This document shows, in pieces, positions 1-6,710 of a DNA stretch of 16,479 nucleotides (its first letter is position 1; every line of letters begins with the position of its first letter). The DNA is from Bordetella parapertussis. GTDB taxonomy: Bacteria > Pseudomonadota > Gammaproteobacteria > Burkholderiales > Burkholderiaceae_D. The DNA lies in assembly GCA_945883145.1 (NCBI GenBank), contig CAMCXB010000053.1:1-16479 (forward strand). The letters are read 5' to 3'. The notes beneath the pieces are model-generated. The model saw only the letters and a list, made by a program, of their open reading frames with translations, was not told the DNA's origin and made no database searches. The translations under genes were made by a program, and so were the position numbers.

Positions 1-380
1 GAGATAAATTGATATTGATCGGAAGGTGTTAAGAACAAGGTTTCTACATCAGGCAGCAAATAACGATTCATCCCTGCCATTTGAAATTCATATTCAAAAT
101 CCGAAACTGCACGCAAGCCACGCACAATCACTCTAGCATCATGGCGTCGTACAAAGTCTTTTAATAAACCTGAAAAACTTTCTACATGCACGTTAGGATA
201 ATGACCTAATACTTCATGCGCGATTTCCATCCGCTCATCCAGTGAGAAAAACGGACTTTTAGCTTTGCTGTCTGCAACGCCCACCACCAATTTATCAAAC
301 AACCCAGAGGCTCTTCTTACTAAGTCTTCATGACCACGAGTAAGAGGATCAAATGTTCCAGGGTAAACAGCTGTCAGCAT
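1..380 (-). CDS. coaD: Phosphopantetheine adenylyltransferase, 3'-truncated by window edge
   Basis: This enzyme transfers AMP from ATP to 4'-phosphopantetheine, the penultimate step of coenzyme A synthesis, in the cytoplasm. My translation of the minus strand from the ATG at 378-380 begins MLTAVYPGTFDPLTRGHEDL. It shows the nucleotidyltransferase T-x-G-H motif (TRGH, residues 14-17) and the conserved stretch RGLRAVSDFEYE (88-99). The reading frame is open through 126 residues to the window edge; the family is usually about 160 residues, so roughly the last 35 are missing. It breaks off at QYQFIS, just where the conserved ISSTMVRE-type segment should follow. An AGGA ribosome-binding site lies about 8 bases upstream. 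It is the last visible gene of the minus-strand M16-M16-rsmD-coaD run. The assignment is close to certain. Confidence 0.96.
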   Translation of the reverse strand, partial: MLTAVYPGTFDPLTRGHEDLVRRASGLFDKLVVGVADSKAKSPFFSLDERMEIAHEVLGHYPNVHVESFSGLLKDFVRRHDARVIVRGLRAVSDFEYEFQMAGMNRYLLPDVETLFLTPSDQYQFI

Positions 381-400
381 GGGGTGTCCTCATAATTTTC

Positions 401-427
401 AGAGCACCCAACTGGTTGGGTAGCTCT
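401..427. repeat. Intercistronic inverted repeat between rsmD and coaD
   Basis: AGAGC (401-405) pairs with GCTCT (423-427), and CCCAA (407-411) pairs with TTGGG (416-420) around a CTGG loop, with a small A/TA internal loop between the two stems. No T-run follows on either strand, so it is not a typical intrinsic terminator. It lies in the 73-base rsmD-coaD gap. It may be an mRNA processing or stability hairpin, or chance. Confidence 0.45.
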
Positions 428-453
428 CTACGGACGGGAATTATGCACTAATT

Positions 454-1050
454 TCAGGGCACAACCGCTGCTGTTAACAAAGCATAATTTACCGCGCCTG
501 CCTTCCCTGAGCGCACCACCTCCCAACCACTAAGCCAATCAGGCAAAGGCAGCTCGGTAAAAGCTCCTGCATATTCAGCATAAACCAAACCACCGACTGC
601 CAAGCGCGCTTTACACAAAGCCAACATGCTAGGCAACTTCTGTAATTGGTAAGGTGGATCCAAAAAGATGACATCAAACTGATCCTGCATAACCGACAGC
701 AGCCTATGTGCATCGCCAGCCATGATCGTCATCTGACTTGCTTGTAGCTTTGTTTGATTTGCCTTTAACTGCGCAATCGCTGCCGGATGCGATTCCACCA
801 ATACTGCGCGAGCTGCACCGCGACTCATTGCCTCAAAGCCGAATGCGCCAGATCCCGCAAACAAATCCAAGCATGACAACTGAGACCAGTTTGCTTGCTT
901 GAGATGGTCTAACCAATTAAATACGGTTTCACGCACGCGATCTGGAGTGGGTCGCAGACCTTCAATCTCAGGAACAGGTAAAGGCGTGCGCTTCCATAAG
1001 CCACCTATGATGCGTACTTGACGTGGTAACTGCCTAGGTCGATTTTTCAT
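454..1050 (-). CDS. rsmD: 16S rRNA (guanine(966)-N2)-methyltransferase
   Basis: RsmD methylates N2 of G966 of 16S rRNA in the 30S subunit, using S-adenosylmethionine. The 198-residue product matches the family length. It carries the early RPTPDRVRET segment (33-42), the SAM-binding motif LDLFAGSGAFGFEAMSRGA (61-79), an acidic residue after strand 2 (VESHP, 85-89) and the catalytic DPPY motif (131-134) typical of base N-methyltransferases. It lies 17 bases after the second M16 peptidase and 73 bases before coaD, an rsmD-coaD linkage common in proteobacteria. The ribosome-binding site upstream of its ATG is weak. That fits expression as part of the upstream transcript, which is inference. Confidence 0.96.
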   Translation of the reverse strand: MKNRPRQLPRQVRIIGGLWKRTPLPVPEIEGLRPTPDRVRETVFNWLDHLKQANWSQLSCLDLFAGSGAFGFEAMSRGAARAVLVESHPAAIAQLKANQTKLQASQMTIMAGDAHRLLSVMQDQFDVIFLDPPYQLQKLPSMLALCKARLAVGGLVYAEYAGAFTELPLPDWLSGWEVVRSGKAGAVNYALLTAAVVP

Positions 1051-1067
1051 CTGTAGGCAAGCTTGAG

Positions 1068-2396
1068 TTAATTATTTTCTCTGCCCACGACTACGGTCAC
1101 TATTTTGTCCATTGCAAGCTTACGATTAAAGGCAGCGCGCACATCAGCTAATGTCACCTTCGCTACTTGCGTAGTCCAAGTATCTAAATAATCGAGCGGC
1201 ATTTGGTAATAACCAATGACGGCGATGTTATCTAAGATTTTGCGATTATTATCAATCCGCAGAGCAAATCCGCCAATTAAATTATCTTTTGCTGCTTTTA
1301 ATTCTGCTTCGGTTGGTCCCGTTTGTAAGTAGGTCGTGATTTGTTCACGCACGACTTTTAATGCTTCATCTGCTTGATCTTTACGTGTTTGTAATCCAGC
1401 TTTAAAAGGACCTAGCTGCTCCATCGCATTGAAGTTACTATAAACACTGTATGCCAAGCCACGTTTTACACGTACCTCTTTCGTTAATCTTGAAACAAAA
1501 CCGCCTCCACCCAGAATGTAATTACCGACAGTGAGTGGGAATACATCAGCATCACCACGCTGTAATGCTGGCATACCTATCACTATATGCGCTTGCGAAG
1601 CAGGATGCGGTATACGTTGCTCTACAGCCTGTGGCGTGACAACCGGTGTAATGGAAGGCAAGGAACCGCCTTGCGGTAAACGCGCAGTGAGTTGACGTGC
1701 TATCTCATCGGCTTGTGCGCGACTAATGTCACCAATCATCGCTATCACAGCCCGATTCGCTACATAGTGCTTAGCATGAAATTGCAGTAAATCTTCACGC
1801 GTTATCGCTGACATACTTTGTACTGTTGATTCATTGGCATAAGGATGATCACCATATGCTAAACGCCAAAATGCTTTATCTGCGATGGATTCTGGTTTGG
1901 TTTCCGCTTCTTTGATACCAGAAATCGACCGTGCTTTATCACGCGCTAGAAAATCTTCTGGCATGCTGGGATGTGCCAACAAACGTGCTATGAGCAAAAT
2001 AGCTTGCTCTCTTTCAGTGGCTGATGAGAGTGACCGCACAGACAAACCACTACGATCTACCCCAGGTCCGCCACCACGTTGAGCAGCAATATCGGCAAAG
2101 GCATCTGAAATCTGCGCCTCTGTTAGCGCAGGCTCATCAACTCCACTAGGCAATTTAGCACTTCGCACACCTCGACCCAACATGCTATTGGTGAGAGCAG
2201 CAACACCGGATTTTCCTTTAGGATCACGCCTAGCACCCGCATCAAATTCTATGCTCACATCTAGCATAGGAATACTGTGATTCTCTACAAAATAAACACG
2301 CGCACCATTTTCTAAGGTCCAGTGCTGAATATTTAGTGCTGCTTGTGCAGTGGTTGAGACCAACAACACCAACATGATCAATAAATGTTTGAACAT
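1068..2396 (-). CDS. M16-family peptidase-like protein, non-catalytic subunit, exported
   Basis: This is a 442-residue two-lobed M16 (pitrilysin/processing-peptidase) protein. The N-terminus MFKHLLIMLVLLVSTTAQA is a signal peptide with a probable cut after residue 19, so it acts in the periplasm. Where active members have HxxEH it reads GVAALTNSM (64-72): both histidines and the glutamate are replaced, so it cannot bind the catalytic zinc. It keeps the other hallmark, the GGGFVSRL (297-304) and RGLAYSVYS (312-320) region whose Arg and Tyr complete the active site in trans in heterodimeric M16B enzymes. The upstream gene encodes the zinc-bearing partner, so a heterodimer is likely. An in-frame ATG at 2522 would add 42 residues, but it lies inside the upstream gene and would bury the signal peptide. 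The ATG at 2396 has an AAGGAT box and leaves a 37-base gap. The substrate is unknown. Confidence 0.9.
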   Translation of the reverse strand: MFKHLLIMLVLLVSTTAQAALNIQHWTLENGARVYFVENHSIPMLDVSIEFDAGARRDPKGKSGVAALTNSMLGRGVRSAKLPSGVDEPALTEAQISDAFADIAAQRGGGPGVDRSGLSVRSLSSATEREQAILLIARLLAHPSMPEDFLARDKARSISGIKEAETKPESIADKAFWRLAYGDHPYANESTVQSMSAITREDLLQFHAKHYVANRAVIAMIGDISRAQADEIARQLTARLPQGGSLPSITPVVTPQAVEQRIPHPASQAHIVIGMPALQRGDADVFPLTVGNYILGGGGFVSRLTKEVRVKRGLAYSVYSNFNAMEQLGPFKAGLQTRKDQADEALKVVREQITTYLQTGPTEAELKAAKDNLIGGFALRIDNNRKILDNIAVIGYYQMPLDYLDTWTTQVAKVTLADVRAAFNRKLAMDKIVTVVVGRENN

Positions 2397-2404
2397 GACT
2401 AATA

Positions 2405-2410
2405 ATCCTT
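2405..2410 (-). promoter_or_regulatory. Ribosome-binding site deciding the start of the second M16 gene
   Basis: On the minus strand AAGGAT precedes the ATG at 2394-2396 by about 8 bases. Together with the signal peptide that starts there, it argues for this start over the in-frame ATG at 2522 inside the preceding gene. Confidence 0.6.
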
Positions 2411-2433
2411 GTTGTAAATTAATGCGCACAGAA

Positions 2434-3828
2434 TTAATGACGCAGTCCAGCTGGGCTAGGTGCTTTTTTCTGACTTGCATCGACAGGCAAAGGTACGAGT
2501 GAAGCAACCGTGAGTTGATCATCAGTGAAATACTTCTTAGCGACTGCTTGCACTTGTTCTGGCGTGACCGCAGCGAGTTTTTCTATGATGCGATCTGTTA
2601 ATTTATAAGAAATACCTGCCATCTCCATGCCACCGATTTCCATAGCCTGACCGAAAACAGAATCGCGTTTATATACTTGGCTAGCAATCAATTGACGTTT
2701 CACACGATTTAACTCTGAGGCTGATACACCCTCTTTCGCGATACGCGTGACTTCATCGCGCAAATGCTTCTCGAGTTGTTCTGTTGTTGTACCTTGTGCT
2801 GGCACACCCATCAACATAAACAAGCTAGGTCCCCGTGCGGTATTGTCATAGCTAGATCCTGCTGAAGTAGCGACTCTGTCAGTGCGTACTAATTTTGCGG
2901 GTAAGCGTGCATTGTCATAACCATCTAGCACTGCAGACAACACATCGAGCGCATGTGCATCATCATCTTTTTCTACATCACGCAAAGTAGGGGCTTTATA
3001 AGCTAGTACCAGATAAGGATTTTCTGCTGGCGCTTCTACCACCACACGACGAATACCCATTTGTTGTGGTTCATTTTGTGGTTTGGTTTTTGGTAGCGTT
3101 TTAACGGGAATCTTGCCAAAATATTTTTCAGCTTGAACAAACACCTGTTTAGCATCTACATCACCAGTTACCACCATGGTTGCATTGTTAGGTGCATACC
3201 ATCGCTCATACCAAGCTAAGGCATCTGCTGCTGTCATATTTTTTAAATCATCCATCCAACCCACAATAGGATTACGATAAGGATGCGCTACAAAAGCAGT
3301 GGCATTCAATGCTTCATAGACTTTAGAGATCGCTTGGTCATCGGTACGCAAACGACGCTCTTCCATCACCACATTTATTTCTTTTGCAAATTCCGCTTTA
3401 TCCATGGTGAGGTTTTGCATACGATCAGCTTCTAGTGCCATCACATCTTCCAACCTAGATTTTTCTATTTGCTGAAAATAGGCCGTGTAATCTTTACTGG
3501 TGAAGGCATTATCGCGACCGCCGAGTGCGGCTACTTTTGCACTAAAGTCACCCGATTTTAATTTTTTTGTCCCTTTAAACATCATATGCTCTAGCACATG
3601 CGCCACACCCGTTGTGCCACTCAACTCATCCATAGAGCCTATGCGATACCAAATCATATGCGCGACAGTAGGCGCACGTTTATCTTCTTGCACAATAATG
3701 CGCAAACCATTCGCCAGCCTGAATTCTTGTGCTTGACTACCCGCTACTGCGTGGGGTGCTAACAATCCTAAACTGGTTGTCAGACAAACACTGAAACACG
3801 ATAGATATTTAATCCAAAATTTCATCAT
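2434..3828 (-). CDS. M16-family zinc metallopeptidase, catalytic subunit, exported
   Basis: This is a 464-residue M16B (pitrilysin-clan, mitochondrial-processing-peptidase-like) protease. It has an N-terminal signal peptide with an AVA cut site at about residue 29, so it is periplasmic. The inverted zinc motif HVLEH (77-81) is intact, and the third metal ligand is probably a glutamate in VVMEER (153-158), at the expected distance of about 75 residues. Two homologous lobes follow, and an N-terminal lobe with the zinc site is standard for the family. It is the first gene of the minus-strand run and is followed 37 bases later by a homologue lacking the zinc site. Such pairs form heterodimers in studied M16B systems; this is inferred here. 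Two ATG codons stand in tandem at 3823-3828, so the start is uncertain by one codon. The peptide substrate cannot be read from sequence. Confidence 0.93.
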   Translation of the reverse strand: MMKFWIKYLSCFSVCLTTSLGLLAPHAVAGSQAQEFRLANGLRIIVQEDKRAPTVAHMIWYRIGSMDELSGTTGVAHVLEHMMFKGTKKLKSGDFSAKVAALGGRDNAFTSKDYTAYFQQIEKSRLEDVMALEADRMQNLTMDKAEFAKEINVVMEERRLRTDDQAISKVYEALNATAFVAHPYRNPIVGWMDDLKNMTAADALAWYERWYAPNNATMVVTGDVDAKQVFVQAEKYFGKIPVKTLPKTKPQNEPQQMGIRRVVVEAPAENPYLVLAYKAPTLRDVEKDDDAHALDVLSAVLDGYDNARLPAKLVRTDRVATSAGSSYDNTARGPSLFMLMGVPAQGTTTEQLEKHLRDEVTRIAKEGVSASELNRVKRQLIASQVYKRDSVFGQAMEIGGMEMAGISYKLTDRIIEKLAAVTPEQVQAVAKKYFTDDQLTVASLVPLPVDASQKKAPSPAGLRH

Positions 3829-3924
3829 CTCTGCTCTGCTAAAATAGGGCGTTCAAAAGGCAAGGAGCTTAGATTGTATCTGCTTGTTTTTATCTTCGCT
3901 TTTCACCCCATATAAATCAACCCG
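3829..3924. promoter_or_regulatory. Divergent intergenic region between the M16 operon and ftsY
   Basis: These 96 bases must carry promoters for both directions. On the minus strand TACAAT (complement of 3873-3878) is a good -10 hexamer, about 45 bases before the M16 start, but no convincing -35 lies at the right distance. On the plus strand TTGTTT (3884-3889) and TATAAA (3911-3916) look like promoter hexamers, but the 21-base spacing is too long. No Shine-Dalgarno sequence precedes the ftsY ATG; the bases just before it are ATCAACCCG. The promoter assignments are tentative. Confidence 0.35.
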
Positions 3925-4881
3925 ATGTTTAAATTTCTAGCTAAAAAGTCATCGGAATCTCCACCTCAGCCTGCAGCGGATAATTCCTCATCTTGGCTGT
4001 ATAAATTACGTTCTGGCTTAGCGCGGACCTCATCGGGTATTAGCACGCTATTTACAGGCGTGAAAATTGATGACGACTTATATGACGAATTAGAATCCGC
4101 TTTATTAATGGCCGATGCAGGGGTGCAAGCAACTAAAGTCTTAATGGATAACTTGCGTAAGAAGGTTAAATCCGAGCAGTTAACTGAAGCTCTGCAAGTT
4201 AAAACTGCATTACATCAACTCTTGCTCGAGCTTTTGCTTCCTTTGCAAAAACCACTCACCATTGGTCAAACCTCCCCGCTAGTTATTATGATTGCTGGGG
4301 TTAATGGCGCAGGTAAAACGACCACTATAGGTAAACTCACTTTACACTTGCAACAACATGGCCTGAAAGTTTTGTTAGCTGCAGGTGATACATTTCGCGC
4401 TGCAGCTCGCGAGCAACTGGTGGAATGGGGTGAACGCAATCATGTTGCTGTAATTTCACAAGCTTCCGGTGATCCCGCAGCTGTTGCGTTTGATGCCGTA
4501 CAAGCTGGCATCGCACGTGGAATGGATGTGGTGATTATTGATACAGCAGGACGCTTACCTACTCAACTCCATTTAATGGATGAATTAAAAAAGATTCAAC
4601 GTGTAATCGGTAAAGGCTGTCCCGGTGCACCACATGAAACCTTACTGGTCATTGATGGTAATACCGGACAAAATGCACTTACGCAGGTGAAAGCCTTTGA
4701 TGACGCACTAGGCTTAACCGGTTTAGTTGTCACTAAACTAGACGGTACTGCGAAAGGTGGCGTACTGGCTGCTATCGTTTCACAACGTCCTATTCCTGTT
4801 TATTTTATTGGAGTAGGTGAAGCTATCCAAGATTTACAACCTTTTGTTGCAGAAGATTTTGTCGAAGCTTTATTAGGTTAA
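3925..4881 (+). CDS. ftsY: Signal recognition particle receptor FtsY
   Basis: FtsY is the membrane-associated SRP GTPase that docks SRP-ribosome complexes at the SecYEG translocon. The 318-residue protein has an N-terminal basic amphipathic stretch (MFKFLAKK), a helical N domain (about 25-105) and a G domain. GTPase motifs are G1 GVNGAGKTTT (125-134), G2 DTFRAAA (155-161), G3 DTAGR (206-210), G4 TKLDGTAKGG (270-279) and the closing GVGE (296-299). It lacks the long acidic A domain of E. coli FtsY and is close to the minimal NG form; this is common outside enterobacteria. ftsE follows after 9 bases, in the usual ftsY-ftsE-ftsX order. The leader shows no clear ribosome-binding site, but the MFKFL start fits FtsY N-termini and no upstream alternative is evident. 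Confidence 0.97.
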   Translation: MFKFLAKKSSESPPQPAADNSSSWLYKLRSGLARTSSGISTLFTGVKIDDDLYDELESALLMADAGVQATKVLMDNLRKKVKSEQLTEALQVKTALHQLLLELLLPLQKPLTIGQTSPLVIMIAGVNGAGKTTTIGKLTLHLQQHGLKVLLAAGDTFRAAAREQLVEWGERNHVAVISQASGDPAAVAFDAVQAGIARGMDVVIIDTAGRLPTQLHLMDELKKIQRVIGKGCPGAPHETLLVIDGNTGQNALTQVKAFDDALGLTGLVVTKLDGTAKGGVLAAIVSQRPIPVYFIGVGEAIQDLQPFVAEDFVEALLG

Positions 4882-4890
4882 AGCGAAACT

Positions 4891-5577
4891 ATGTCCATCA
4901 TTTTATTTTCAGATGTATCGCAAATTTACCCAGGTGAGATCAGAGCGATTTCGCATGTATCACTTGCGATTGAAGAAGGTGAATTAGTTTTTTTAATGGG
5001 GCCTTCCGGTGCGGGTAAGTCGACCTTATTAAAACTGATGGCAGGTATAGAGACGCCAAGTTCAGGCGTGCTACAAATCATAGGGCAAGATATGAAGCAG
5101 TTGCATCGCGCTGCCCTGCCTTATCTCAGACGTAAACTCGGTCTCATATTGCAGCAAAATAGTTTGCTAAATGATAGACCAGTTCTAGCAAATGTTATGT
5201 TGCCCTTGATGGTAGTGGGCGCAACACCGGAAGAAGCAGAACAACGTGCGCGTGTTGCATTAACTAAAGTGGGCTTAGCAAACAAAGCGGATGTGCTGCC
5301 TTATTCACTCTCCGGTGGCGAGCAACAGCGAGTTTCTATTGCGCGCGCTATTGTGCATAAGCCACGCATCATTTTGGCGGATGAACCTACTGCTAATCTT
5401 GATAGAGATAGCGCTCGTCAAGTATTAGACATGCTACAAGCTTTTAATGATGCAGGTGTTACTTGCGTCATCTCTACCCATGATGAACGTTTACTCGAAC
5501 GTGCCAGTAAAATTTTTGTACTAGAGCATGGACGTATTACGGCAGTGCGTATGCCTGGTAATGAGGTGGGCTTATGA
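4891..5577 (+). CDS. ftsE: Cell division ATP-binding protein FtsE
   Basis: FtsE is the cytoplasmic ATPase of the FtsEX complex, which sits at the divisome and controls septal peptidoglycan hydrolases through FtsX. The 228-residue protein is a complete ABC ATPase: Walker A GPSGAGKS (37-44), Q-loop QQN (88-90), signature LSGGEQQR (140-147), Walker B IILADEP (160-166) and switch histidine H197. It resembles lipoprotein-release and macrolide-type ABC ATPases. Its position between ftsY and ftsX settles the name. Its stop overlaps the ftsX start in an ATGA quartet (5574-5577), which suggests translational coupling and fits equimolar complex formation. Confidence 0.97.
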   Translation: MSIILFSDVSQIYPGEIRAISHVSLAIEEGELVFLMGPSGAGKSTLLKLMAGIETPSSGVLQIIGQDMKQLHRAALPYLRRKLGLILQQNSLLNDRPVLANVMLPLMVVGATPEEAEQRARVALTKVGLANKADVLPYSLSGGEQQRVSIARAIVHKPRIILADEPTANLDRDSARQVLDMLQAFNDAGVTCVISTHDERLLERASKIFVLEHGRITAVRMPGNEVGL

Positions 5578-6497
5578 AATGGTTGATTGCGCACTGGCGT
5601 GCACTGTTTGATGCTGCATTCAAAATTAAAATGGCGCCACTCAGTTTTATCTTTAATGCCATTGTGGTTGCCTTAGCATTAGCCCTACCCATGTCAGGTT
5701 GGATTGTTTTACAAGAGTTACAGCCTCTATCGAACCAAGTTTCTGTTGATCCGGAAATTAGTATTTATCTTTCTATGGATTTGCCACGTGATAAAGCTGA
5801 ATCCTTAGCATCTGAATTTAAGCATTTAACGAATCAGCATCAGGTTTCAGCATCACTAAAATTTGTTCCTCGTGAATCCGCTTTGGAGAATTTAAATAAA
5901 CAAGCGGATCTTACGGATGTGGTCAGTACCTTAGGCTCCAATCCCCTACCTGATGCCTATGTTGTAAAACTGACTGGCAGCGCTTCAGATGCGAGAGTAA
6001 AACAAGTGCAAGAGTTGGCAAGCTCTCTTGAAAAAGTCGAAGGTGTGCACACGGTTCAGTTAGATACGCTTTGGCTAAAACGCCTTGCTGCAGTTTTTAC
6101 ACTAGCCAGCAGTTTGTTTTGGTTTGTCGCCGCTACTCTTTGCTGCGTTGTAGTGGCGGTTGTGTTCAACACCATAAGGCTGCAACTATTAACTCATGCG
6201 GATGAAATTAATGTGTCCCGATTATTGGGCGCAACCGATGCTTTCATTGCCCGACCTTTTTACTACACAGGCGCTTTTTTAGGTTTGCTTGCAGGCCTGC
6301 TCTCACTCGCGCTCGTACTGGGTGGCATACAGCTTTTAAATCAGCCGGTAGCGGCTTTGGCACAGTCTTATGGCACAGTTTTCCAGCTTAGTTGGCCAAA
6401 TCTAGGTACGTTTCTTTTCCTACTTTTGGTGGGCGTCATACTCGGCTTTTTAGGCGCCTCCCTTTCCGTTTGGCGCAGTCTGCGTCGATCCCTGTAG
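5574..6497 (+). CDS. ftsX: Cell division protein FtsX
   Basis: FtsX is the membrane partner of FtsE; its periplasmic loop relays ATP hydrolysis to murein-hydrolase activators such as EnvC. The 307-residue protein has the expected four-span topology. One span is near residues 22-46, followed by a large periplasmic domain (about 47-170). Three C-terminal spans lie near 172-200, 228-256 and 278-300, with the conserved loop NVSRLLGATDAFIARPF (213-229) between the second and third. It ends with a basic tail (WRSLRRSL). It overlaps ftsE by 4 bases. No strong terminator follows: a 5-bp stem (GTAGT/ACTAC, 6494-6508) and a T9 tract (6520-6528) are too far apart to make a convincing one, so some read-through into rpoH is possible. 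Confidence 0.96.
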   Translation: MKWLIAHWRALFDAAFKIKMAPLSFIFNAIVVALALALPMSGWIVLQELQPLSNQVSVDPEISIYLSMDLPRDKAESLASEFKHLTNQHQVSASLKFVPRESALENLNKQADLTDVVSTLGSNPLPDAYVVKLTGSASDARVKQVQELASSLEKVEGVHTVQLDTLWLKRLAAVFTLASSLFWFVAATLCCVVVAVVFNTIRLQLLTHADEINVSRLLGATDAFIARPFYYTGAFLGLLAGLLSLALVLGGIQLLNQPVAALAQSYGTVFQLSWPNLGTFLFLLLVGVILGFLGASLSVWRSLRRSL

Positions 6498-6560
6498 TCT
6501 TTTACTACCTATCTACGTCTTTTTTTTTCTATAGCTAGCAGATTTTTTGATCGTGCTAAC

Positions 6561-6588
6561 TTGTTTATTATCAAAATTAAAATAAAAA
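6561..6588 (+). promoter_or_regulatory. Candidate sigma-70-type promoter for rpoH
   Basis: TTGTTT (6561-6566) and TAAAAA (6583-6588) are spaced by 16 bases in a very A+T-rich stretch. Transcription would start near 6595 and the CIRCE element would lie about 20 bases into the transcript. A second weak candidate overlaps the CIRCE element itself: TTAGCA (6614-6619), 18 bases, then TAATAT (6638-6643). I see no sequence close to the sigma-32 consensus here. All are predictions by eye. Confidence 0.35.
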
Positions 6589-6613
6589 GTAGTCATTTAT
6601 GCCGCTAGAGGCA

Positions 6614-6640
6614 TTAGCACTCTCTCTTCGAGAGTGCTAA
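6614..6640. promoter_or_regulatory. CIRCE operator (HrcA-binding inverted repeat) upstream of rpoH
   Basis: TTAGCACTC (6614-6622), a 9-base spacer (6623-6631) and GAGTGCTAA (6632-6640) match the CIRCE consensus TTAGCACTC-N9-GAGTGCTAA at every position. CIRCE is the operator of the heat-shock repressor HrcA. The dyad extends beyond the consensus to a 12-bp perfect stem (6613-6624 with 6630-6641) around the five-base loop TCTTC. It lies 70 bases before the rpoH start codon and probably in or just downstream of the promoter, where HrcA would block initiation or elongation. HrcA itself is not encoded in the window. The sequence match is exact; its function is inferred. Confidence 0.93.
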
Positions 6641-6710
6641 TATAGCGTCTATGAGGTTTGTTTTATTCAGATCCGCAGTAATTCACACGTAAAGTCTTAT
6701 AGGAGAAACA

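Noticed and set aside
489..713. 74-codon frame inside rsmD on the same strand
   Set aside because: It overlaps the catalytic part of rsmD in another frame and its composition is not protein-like.
2397..2522. Upstream in-frame start that would extend the second M16 protein by 42 residues
   Set aside because: It lies within the preceding M16 gene and puts a non-signal sequence before a clear signal peptide. The ATG at 2396 has its own ribosome-binding site.
6494..6528. Possible terminator after ftsX (GTAGT/ACTAC stem plus T9 tract)
   Set aside because: The stem is only 5 bp and A+T-rich, and the T-run begins about 11 bases after it, so it does not form a proper intrinsic terminator.
6498..6710. 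Sigma-32-type promoter in the rpoH leader
   Set aside because: I looked for a CTTGAA-like box followed by a CCCCAT-like box and found no credible pair.
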